From contig JANXBY010000021.1 of assembly GCA_025060455.1 (NCBI GenBank), positions 86,418 through 150,417 of the forward strand: a stretch of DNA of 64,000 bases. The letters run 5' to 3'. Both the position numbers and the translations under genes were made by a program. The notes under the pieces are model-generated. The model saw only the letters and a list, made by a program, of their open reading frames with translations. It was not told the origin of the DNA and made no database searches. Below, in pieces: positions 58,854-64,000 of this stretch. Each line of letters starts with the position of its first letter. Positions within the stretch are counted from its first letter, which is position 1. Origin of the DNA: Armatimonadota bacterium. Lineage in GTDB: Bacteria > Sysuimicrobiota > Sysuimicrobiia > Sysuimicrobiales > Sysuimicrobiaceae.

Positions 58854-59417
58854 TCATCGGGCTTTTACCCTACCCGGTAGGGTATCAAGGGGCAGCCACA
58901 CCTCCGCGGGCCACGGGGGTGGTTTGTGCCCCCGGCCCCGGGGGTGGTAGACGGCCCGCAGGCCCCACAGGAAGAACCGCACCAGGCGCCACCAGGGGCT
59001 GCGGGGCAGGGGCCGCACCTCGAACCCAAGCCGGCGGGCTGGTTCTGCGAACACCGTGACGCCGTGGGCGGCCACCGCGTGGTCCTGAGCCATCCGGTGG
59101 CGTAGGGCGACGAGGTCCTCACGCAGCGCGGCCAGGTATGGCCATGGGGAGTCGGTGGCCTGTCGGGGGAAGAGGGCGTTGTGCAGGTGCAGCTCCAGGA
59201 CCCGGTCCCCACGCCGTACCACGGCTCCGTCTCGTAGCCGCACGGTGGGTCCCTTCCAGCGCCGCACGGAGTATAGGAGCAGCCCTCCGGGCCGGATGGG
59301 CCGCAGCCGCCACCAGCGCGTGGTGAGCCACTCCCACCACAGCCACACCCGCAGAGCACCCGCCGCCCGGCCGCGCCCGCTGCGGTGGAAGCCCAAAGCA
59401 CGTTGCCAGAGCTGCAC
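58854..59417 (-). CDS. YkoP-like domain protein
   Basis: A 187-residue protein that resembles the YkoP domain found with, or fused to, polysaccharide deacetylases in Bacillus. Marks are WWRLRPIRPGGLLLYSVRRWKGPTVRLRDGAVVRRGDRVLELHLHNALF and the later LRAVYHPRG. It is basic and rich in tryptophan. The first 40 residues are hydrophobic and may attach it to the membrane. GTG start two bases before the glycosyltransferase stop. The trio with the glycosyltransferase and the deacetylase suggests a glycan or lipid pathway. The match to YkoP is by eye. Confidence 0.65.
   Translation of the reverse strand: MQLWQRALGFHRSGRGRAAGALRVWLWWEWLTTRWWRLRPIRPGGLLLYSVRRWKGPTVRLRDGAVVRRGDRVLELHLHNALFPRQATDSPWPYLAALREDLVALRHRMAQDHAVAAHGVTVFAEPARRLGFEVRPLPRSPWWRLVRFFLWGLRAVYHPRGRGHKPPPWPAEVWLPLDTLPGRVKAR
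58866..58884. promoter_or_regulatory. Perfect 9-bp inverted repeat, CsoR/CstR-like operator
   Basis: TACCCTACC-C-GGTAGGGTA is a perfect inverted repeat around one base. The TACCC...GGGTA arms are the pattern of CsoR/CstR-family operators; CstR controls sulfide oxidation genes in known bacteria. On the minus strand TTGATA begins at its edge and TAAAAG lies 15 bases on, so it overlaps a possible promoter for the flavoprotein gene. It also encodes the last residues of the YkoP-like gene. Confidence 0.6.
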
Positions 59418-59419
59418 GG

Positions 59420-60121
59420 TCAGTACGGCCAGCGCCGGCCAACCCCCACGTGGGCCAGGGCCCACCGGCAGAAGGTGACCAGCATGCCCAGGCGAAGAGG
59501 CAGGGCCCGCAGGCGGCGGGGGGAGGTGGCGATGTGCGCCTCGGTGACGTGGCACGTGGGCACGCCCGCGGCCTGCACCCTGCGCAAAAACTCCAGGTCC
59601 TCCGCGATCTCCAGGTCTTCCCGGAACCCGCCCAGTTCGGAGAACACGTCGCGACGGCAGTAGAACATCTGCGCACGGATCCCGAACAGCTGCTTCCCGA
59701 ACTCCAGGAGCGCGAAGAAGCCTCGGTCCAGCAGGTCGCGGGAGTCTGCCAACACCCGGATGCTTCCCGCGGGGTAACCGGCCTGCGCGCGGCGGAGGAC
59801 GGCCCGCACCAGGCCGGGGCTTGCCACGGAGTCCGCGTCCAGGAACACCAGCCAGGTCCCCGCCGCCGCCCTGGCCCCTGAGTTCTTGGCTCGTCCCCGC
59901 CCGCGTACGGGCTCCCGTACGATGCGGACGGCAAGCCCGGGGTTGCTCCGGGCGAACTCCTCCACCGCCCGGGAGGTGCCGTCTGACGACCCGTTGTCCA
60001 CCACCACCGCCTCCAGCCCAAGGAGGGGCCAGTCCTGTGCCGCCACGGAGGCCAAGGCCCGCGCCACGTAGTCTGCCTCGTTGCGGGCGGGGATGACGAA
60101 CGATAGCACTGGCTCAGCCAT
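59420..60121 (-). CDS. Family 2 glycosyltransferase
   Basis: A 233-residue GT-A enzyme. LSFVIPARNEADYVARALASV and VVVDNGSSDGTSR form the nucleotide-sugar site, GRGRAKNSGARAAAGTWLVFLDADS carries the D-x-D near residue 96, and FREDLEIAEDLEFLRRVQAAG the catalytic ED. A hydrophobic helix near the end (LGMLVTFCRWALAHVG) may touch the membrane. The sugar and acceptor are unknown. It overlaps the end of the deacetylase by eight bases. Confidence 0.85.
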   Translation of the reverse strand: MAEPVLSFVIPARNEADYVARALASVAAQDWPLLGLEAVVVDNGSSDGTSRAVEEFARSNPGLAVRIVREPVRGRGRAKNSGARAAAGTWLVFLDADSVASPGLVRAVLRRAQAGYPAGSIRVLADSRDLLDRGFFALLEFGKQLFGIRAQMFYCRRDVFSELGGFREDLEIAEDLEFLRRVQAAGVPTCHVTEAHIATSPRRLRALPLRLGMLVTFCRWALAHVGVGRRWPY

Positions 60122-60836
60122 CGAGCAACGCCGCGTAGGTCACCGGCCGCCGGCGCCGCAGGGCCCGCCGCAGCCGCTCCAACTGCGGGGCCCACGTGGG
60201 CCGCTGCGGGTGGAAAAAGGCTTTCACCACACCCCACCGGGTCCGGCCGGCCCACGCGCCGGCGGCTCCCCCCACGTGGACCAGCAGCTCGTGCACGCCT
60301 CCGGTTCCCACCGACCCGAACCAAGGGGTCCACACGCGCCGGCTGCCCACCAGGTCGTGGAGCCAGCCCATGGTCACGTGGTAGCGGAAGCCTGACGCAC
60401 GCAGCAGCTCCGGAAGCCAACGCGCCCCCAGCCATCCCGGGGCGCAGAACCCGTAGGCCCGCAGCCCGCACCGATTGAGCTCCTCCAGGCCGGCCTGGAG
60501 CCGTCTGAGCGCTTCGGCCGGCCCGACGCTCACGAACTCCGCGTCGTGCGGCGCGAAGGCGGCGGCCCGCAGGCGAACCGTCCACCCGTCTGCCAGGGGG
60601 CCTGAGGTGCGGTGGGTGTAACCGTGCAACACCACCTCGGAGCCCGCCGCGCCCTCTGCCCGAAGCAGATCCACCAGCTCCGCGCTCCGGTGCAGGGGGA
60701 AGCGACCGTCAAGGTTAGGGACTACCTTGAGGACCCGGGGGAAGGCCTGGAGGCGGTCCAGCTCGCTCAGCAACGCGCGGAGCCCTGGCAGGTAGGGCGG
60801 GGCCACGTCGTGCACGGACACCACCACGCAGGGCAC
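60114..60836 (-). CDS. DUF2334 polysaccharide deacetylase-like protein
   Basis: A protein of about 240 residues with the DUF2334 form of the NodB fold: VVSVHDVAPPYLPGLRALLSEL with the aspartate of motif one, FPRVLKVVPNLDGRFPLH, and EVVLHGYTHRTSGPLADGW with the metal histidines. FCAPGWLGARWLPELLRASGFRYHV and a distal WGVVKAFFHP complete it. The start is uncertain: GTG 60836 gives the shortest sensible leader; upstream GTG or ATG codons would overlap the divergent transporter gene. First of the minus-strand trio with the glycosyltransferase and YkoP-like protein. Confidence 0.78.
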   Translation of the reverse strand: MPCVVVSVHDVAPPYLPGLRALLSELDRLQAFPRVLKVVPNLDGRFPLHRSAELVDLLRAEGAAGSEVVLHGYTHRTSGPLADGWTVRLRAAAFAPHDAEFVSVGPAEALRRLQAGLEELNRCGLRAYGFCAPGWLGARWLPELLRASGFRYHVTMGWLHDLVGSRRVWTPWFGSVGTGGVHELLVHVGGAAGAWAGRTRWGVVKAFFHPQRPTWAPQLERLRRALRRRRPVTYAALLDG

Positions 60837-60891
60837 ACAAACAGCTTTCGCGGGCGGGGCCGGGTCCCCTACGTCCCGTGGTAGACTTCTG

Positions 60892-62145
60892 GTGTTGACG
60901 GAACCTGGCCCCCACCCGGTGCAGTCCACGATCCGGCGGCACATGCGGCTGCTGGCCGGCGCTCAGGCGCTGTCTACCGCCACCTTCCAGCTGATTCCGG
61001 CCCTGGGCGGGATCATGTTCCTGCACCTCACGGGAGACGTGGCGCTCACGGGGCTGGCCCTGAGCCTGAGCGGGCTTGGGCAGGTGCTGACCGCGTACCC
61101 GGGAGGCCGGCTGATGGACCGGTTCGGCCGGGGCCCGGTGTTCGCGGGGAGCGCGGCCCTGGCCGCGGTGGCGGCCGCGGCCGTGGCGTGGACCTTCCAC
61201 CTGCACCGCCCGTGGGGCGTGGCCGCCTCCATCCTGCTCCTCAGTGCGGTGGCGGCTCCCCTGCGGCAACTGTCCGTGGCGGCCGCGGACATGCACCCGC
61301 CGGAGCTGCGCGGCCGGGCGGTGGGGTTCCTGTTCTTCGGTAGCGCGGTGGGCGCTGTGATCTCCCCGGCGGTCACGTCTGTGAGCTCCAGGCTCGCCGG
61401 ATCTGAAATGGCGGCGGTGGTGTGGACATGGTCTGCAGCGGCCCTCCTGCAGGTGGCCATCCTGCCGTTGATGCGGGCCCTGCGGCCGGACCCAGTGGAG
61501 CTCGGCAAGCTGGTGACAGCCGAGCAATCCCCGGGATCCGAGGGGAGGCCGGAGCGAGCGGGGCCGTGGCGGTTGCCCGCCGCGGTGGCCACGTACGCCG
61601 CCAACTGGGGCCTGATGACCCTTTCCATGGCCCTGGCTCCGGTGGCCATGCGGGCTCACGGACACGCGGTGTCGGACATCGTGTGGGCCATCGCCATCCA
61701 CAGCATCGGGATGTTCGCCTTCTCCATCCCGCTAGGCGCGCTGGCGGACCGAATGGGCCGGGTGCCGGTGATGTTGGCCTCGCTGCTCCTCACGGGGCTT
61801 TCCACCTACGGGTCCGTGGCCGTCCCCACCTTCTGGGCGGCCACCGCCTTTCTGTTCCTCGTAGGGATCGGGTGGTCCGCGGGAGTGGTGGCGTCCACGG
61901 CCCTCATCTCGGACCTTTCGTCGGTGGCCGAACGAGGCCGCAGGTTCGGGGTGGCGGAGTTCGTGGCGCGGGGCGCGGTCCTGGGCTACCCGGTACTGGG
62001 AAGCGTGGTGGCAGGCCGGCTGGGGCTTGGGGGGGTGGCCGCGGTGCTGGTGGCGAGCGTGGCGGTGCCGGCTTGGATGCTGCTGCGAGGGATGGCGAGG
62101 ACACGTCAGGGGTGGACCCCGGTGCCCGCTGAACCCGGGTCGTGA
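60892..62145 (+). CDS. MFS transporter
   Basis: A 417-residue carrier with about 12 membrane helices. The MFS loop between helices 2 and 3 reads GGRLMDRFGRGPV (G-x3-D-R-x-G-R), and the second-half copy ALADRMGRVPVMLAS matches. Several start codons are possible in the first 50 bases; GTG 60892 is used here but TTG 60895 or a later GTG cannot be excluded. A TAGACT -10-like box lies a few bases upstream. Substrate unknown; drug or metabolite export is typical. Confidence 0.82.
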   Translation: MLTEPGPHPVQSTIRRHMRLLAGAQALSTATFQLIPALGGIMFLHLTGDVALTGLALSLSGLGQVLTAYPGGRLMDRFGRGPVFAGSAALAAVAAAAVAWTFHLHRPWGVAASILLLSAVAAPLRQLSVAAADMHPPELRGRAVGFLFFGSAVGAVISPAVTSVSSRLAGSEMAAVVWTWSAAALLQVAILPLMRALRPDPVELGKLVTAEQSPGSEGRPERAGPWRLPAAVATYAANWGLMTLSMALAPVAMRAHGHAVSDIVWAIAIHSIGMFAFSIPLGALADRMGRVPVMLASLLLTGLSTYGSVAVPTFWAATAFLFLVGIGWSAGVVASTALISDLSSVAERGRRFGVAEFVARGAVLGYPVLGSVVAGRLGLGGVAAVLVASVAVPAWMLLRGMARTRQGWTPVPAEPGS

Positions 62146-62156
62146 CCGGGGCGTGG

Positions 62157-62162
62157 TAAAAT
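62157..62162 (+). promoter_or_regulatory. Candidate -10 box of tRNA-Arg
   Basis: TAAAAT, five of six matches to the consensus, ends ten bases before the first tRNA base. No -35 is evident. Confidence 0.6.
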
Positions 62163-62172
62163 CCTGCCGGAC

Positions 62173-62248
62173 GCGCCCGTAGCTCAGTGGATAGAGCAGG
62201 GGACTCCTAAGCCTCAGGTCGGGGGTTCGATTCCCTCCGGGCGCGCCA
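62173..62248 (+). tRNA. tRNA-Arg (anticodon CCT)
   Basis: A 76-base class I tRNA. Acceptor GCGCCCG/CGGGCGC, D arm GCTC..GAGC, anticodon loop CTCCTAA (anticodon CCT, reads AGG), T arm GGGGG-TTCGATT-CCCTC, and encoded CCA. A-G mismatch at the base of the anticodon loop is common in this tRNA. Confidence 0.95.
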
Positions 62249-62253
62249 CCCCC

Positions 62254-63222
62254 TCACCACGTCCACACCGCGGGGACGAACTCGAAGTGGTCGTCCACCC
62301 GCCGGATGCGGCCCACCGCGGGGAACGGGAAGTGGTAGGCGGTGATGAGCGTGCCCTGGTCGGCCACCTCGGCGAACAGCCTGCGGCGCACCGCGGCGGC
62401 CTGCGGGCCGTTCATGTCGAACACCAGGTACGAGCCCAGGTGGCGCAGGGACAGGATGTAGTGGCCCGCGGCGTCCCCGAACACCAGCAGTGACTCGTTC
62501 CCCGACTGCACTCGCACGGAAAGGTGTCCGGGGGTGTGCCCGAAGCTCTCCACCGCCACCAGCCCCGGGACGATCTCCTGGCCCGCCCGGACGCGCACGA
62601 ACCGGTCCCGCAGCGGCAGGATGTTCTGCTGCACCGCGGGGGTCGGCTGGGCCTGCGAAGTCCAGAAGTTGAACTCCAGCTCGCCGATCACCAGCCGGGC
62701 GCGGGGGAACGCGGGCCGGCCCTGCGGGTTCAGGCCTCCGATGTGGTCCGGGTGGCAGTGGGTGATGAACACGGTGTCCACGTCCTCCGGGTTGACCCCG
62801 GCGTTCCGGAGGTGTTGGGCGAGCTTACCCGTGGTGGCAGGCCCCAGAGGCCCCAGGCCGGTGTCGATGAGCACCTTGTTGCGGCCCGTGTCCACCAGCA
62901 CCGGGTGGTACGAGTTCACACCGTCAATCACAGGGAGGAAGTAGGACTCCAGCGTCCGGCGGAACTCCTCCTGGCGGTCAGGGTTGGCGCCCCAGGTGGG
63001 AAGCACCCGGGGCACGGGTGCCGTCCCGTCGGCCAGGACCATGACGGTGAACGAGCCGACCCGGAACCGGTAAAACCCGGCCCCGTTGGTGGCCTGCGGG
63101 CAGGCGGTCTGGGCAGACGCCGCCGGCTGACCCCCCAGCGCTGCGGCGACGCCCGCGGCTGCGGCAGTCTTCAACAGCTGCCGGCGCGTGACCCGGCCAG
63201 CTACCACTCCCTGGGACGACAT
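62254..63222 (-). CDS. Tat-exported metallo-beta-lactamase-fold hydrolase
   Basis: A 322-residue protein with a twin-arginine signal: TRRQLLKTAAAAGVAAALG near residue 12, cut after ASAQ. The metallo-beta-lactamase core has LVDTGRNKVLIDTG, THCHPDHIGGLN (H-x-H-x-D-H) near residue 153, SFGHTPGHLSVRV, FGDAAGHYILS and ITAYHFPFPAVGRI. This resembles the quorum-quenching lactonase / phosphotriesterase-like and N-acyl homoserine lactonase branch of the fold, but the substrate is unknown. GGGGGTGG site before the ATG. It is the only clear Tat cargo in the window. Confidence 0.88.
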   Translation of the reverse strand: MSSQGVVAGRVTRRQLLKTAAAAGVAAALGGQPAASAQTACPQATNGAGFYRFRVGSFTVMVLADGTAPVPRVLPTWGANPDRQEEFRRTLESYFLPVIDGVNSYHPVLVDTGRNKVLIDTGLGPLGPATTGKLAQHLRNAGVNPEDVDTVFITHCHPDHIGGLNPQGRPAFPRARLVIGELEFNFWTSQAQPTPAVQQNILPLRDRFVRVRAGQEIVPGLVAVESFGHTPGHLSVRVQSGNESLLVFGDAAGHYILSLRHLGSYLVFDMNGPQAAAVRRRLFAEVADQGTLITAYHFPFPAVGRIRRVDDHFEFVPAVWTW

Positions 63223-63250
63223 GTTCCACCCCCTGGCAAGTTTTCCGGTT

Positions 63251-63264
63251 AGGTAATGATACCT
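63251..63264. promoter_or_regulatory. Inverted repeat over the -10 box of the metallo-hydrolase gene
   Basis: AGGTA-ATGA-TACCT is a 5-bp inverted repeat. On the minus strand it contains TATCAT (63256-63261), a good -10 box, about 35 bases before the metallo-hydrolase start. It could be a regulator site on that promoter. Confidence 0.35.
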
Positions 63265-63312
63265 TCCCCGGTCACAGGGGCGTCACGCGCTTCCCGACGT
63301 CCTCAGACGGCG

Positions 63313-63318
63313 TACAAT
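63313..63318 (+). promoter_or_regulatory. Candidate -10 box of the aconitase gene
   Basis: TACAAT, five of six matches to the consensus, 49 bases before the aconitase ATG in the divergent gap. No clear -35. Confidence 0.45.
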
Positions 63319-63366
63319 AGTCCGGGACGCAAGCCCGGCTGCGGCCCCACACTCACGCGTGAGGTG

Positions 63367-64000
63367 ATGCCGTTGAGCCACCACGACCCCCTCGGTGCCC
63401 GCGCGCCCCTCGCGGGGACAGGCGTGTCCTACTGCCGGCTGGCGGCGCTAGACGGACAGCTGGCCCTTCCCCTGGACCAGATCCCCTTCACCGTGAAGGT
63501 GCTGCTGGAGAACGTGCTCCGGAACGCGGGCAGCGAGCCGTTCCGGGAGGAGGACGTGCGGCTGCTGGCCCGCTGGAAGCCCGGGGAGACTGGGTGGGAG
63601 GTGCCCTTCCTGCCCGCGCGGGTGCTGCTGCAGGACTTCACAGGGGTCCCCGCGGTGGTGGACCTGTCCGCCATGCGGTCCGCGGTGGCCCGGATGGGCG
63701 GTGACCCGAAGCGCATCAACCCGCTGGTGCCCGTGGATTTGGTGATCGACCACTCCGTCCAGGTGGACGCGTTCGGTTCGGCCTTCGCCTTCCGTTTCAA
63801 CGTGGAGCGCGAGTACGAGCGCAACCGGGAGCGGTACGCCCTGCTGCGGTGGGCCCAGCAGGCCTTCCGGAACTTCCGGGTGGTGCCGCCGGGGACCGGC
63901 ATCGTGCACCAGGTGAACCTGGAGTACCTGGCCACGGTGGTGGCCACGCGGGAACAGGACGGAGAGTGGGTGGCGTTCCCCGACAGCCTGGTGGGCACCG
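63367..64000 (+). CDS. acnA: Aconitate hydratase, N-terminal part (3' end outside window)
   Basis: The first 211 residues of an AcnA/IRP-type aconitase. After a 20-residue leader it reads [32 protein letters not shown], then [96 protein letters not shown] follows, holding the histidine and glutamate region before the cluster cysteines. The cluster-ligand cysteines lie beyond the window. It makes isocitrate from citrate in the TCA cycle. The ATG overlaps GAGGTG; TTG 63373 with better spacing is also possible. Confidence 0.93.
   Translation, partial: MPLSHHDPLGARAPLAGTGVSYCRLAALDGQLALPLDQIPFTVKVLLENVLRNAGSEPFREEDVRLLARWKPGETGWEVPFLPARVLLQDFTGVPAVVDLSAMRSAVARMGGDPKRINPLVPVDLVIDHSVQVDAFGSAFAFRFNVEREYERNRERYALLRWAQQAFRNFRVVPPGTGIVHQVNLEYLATVVATREQDGEWVAFPDSLVGT

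Noticed and set aside
1..64000. CRISPR arrays, insertion sequences, integrases, prophage or rRNA genes
   Set aside because: Looked for regular repeats, transposase or integrase motifs and rRNA signatures by eye; none seen.

Overview
The window is chromosomal DNA from a very GC-rich bacterium. Start codons are often GTG or TTG, and genes are packed so tightly that neighbours commonly share a few bases (ATGA, GTGA or TGATG junctions). There are no insertion sequences, integrases, CRISPR arrays, rRNA genes or phage modules, and no gene-free stretch longer than about 220 bases. The lineage cannot be named from this sequence alone. The gene mix points to a deep-branching, probably aerobic, possibly thermophilic bacterium: a GyrA C-terminal domain with a proper GyrA box, HU, a family-5 uracil-DNA glycosylase, a CYP175-like P450, a B12-type light regulator, UvsE and an archaeal-type ATP-dependent DNA ligase. 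Several of these recall Thermus-like organisms. The murein-recycling genes and the AroH-type chorismate mutase are found more in Firmicutes and related groups.

Layout. (1) 1-6.8 kb: end of gyrA, hup with a clear terminator, a run of small housekeeping genes (GNAT-like, DinB-like, rsgA, histidine phosphatase), then an MFS/GPH carrier and an orphan phosphoribosyltransferase on the minus strand. (2) 6.8-12.6 kb: a compact aro operon, aroE-aroC-aroK/B fusion-aroQ-aroH-aroA, carrying the path from the DAHP product to chorismate and prephenate, followed by an alpha/beta hydrolase. (3) 13.4-22.4 kb: a muropeptide/MurNAc recycling operon: RpiR-type regulator, GNAT, peptide-type binding protein and two permeases (no ATPase gene), serine hydrolase, murQ, anmK and a GlmS-like SIS protein. 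(4) 22.4-37.9 kb: a light and UV protection region. tRNA-Ser and a HAD phosphatase read left. A nine-gene carotenoid operon reads right (TIGR01777 protein, SRPBCC, crtB, P450, lycopene cyclase, acyltransferase, glycosyltransferase, crtI). Next come a Nei-like glycosylase and UvsE (divergent), an HDAC-fold protein, a decayed DhnA-like barrel, ybgA, a CarH-type photoreceptor repressor, a peroxiredoxin and photolyase. (5) 37.9-42.9 kb: proA and proB (upstream of phr/bcp on the same strand), ATP-dependent DNA ligase, YjbQ. (6) 43-51.7 kb: membrane and exported proteins of unknown function, a MarR regulator with a cysteine-rich tail, tRNA-Ser(CGA), a small protein with a nucleotidyltransferase, tadA, UDG, an acyl-CoA synthetase, a degenerate REC-GGDEF protein and a SPOR protein. 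(7) 51.8-64 kb: an orphan molybdenum hydroxylase large subunit, a beta-propeller lipoprotein, a polysaccharide deacetylase, a very short tatA, a broken CHRD gene, an SQR-like/DUF1641 pair behind a perfect palindrome, a YkoP-glycosyltransferase-deacetylase trio, an MFS carrier, tRNA-Arg(CCT), a Tat-exported metallo-beta-lactamase-fold protein and the start of aconitase.

How the genes work together. The best-supported system is the light/UV region. The regulator at 35.0-35.9 kb carries the CarH B12-photoreceptor signature (W-x9-EH and ExHxxG), and three tandem 11-base repeats overlap its own promoter. A copy of the same repeat core lies in the promoter gap of the carotenoid operon. This suggests that light releases the repressor from both places, turning on carotenoid synthesis next to a set of UV-repair genes. 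The murein operon imports wall fragments and converts anhydro-MurNAc to GlcNAc-6-phosphate and onward to glycolysis. The aro operon supplies chorismate. These functional links are inference from order and motifs; no experiment or database search supports them here.
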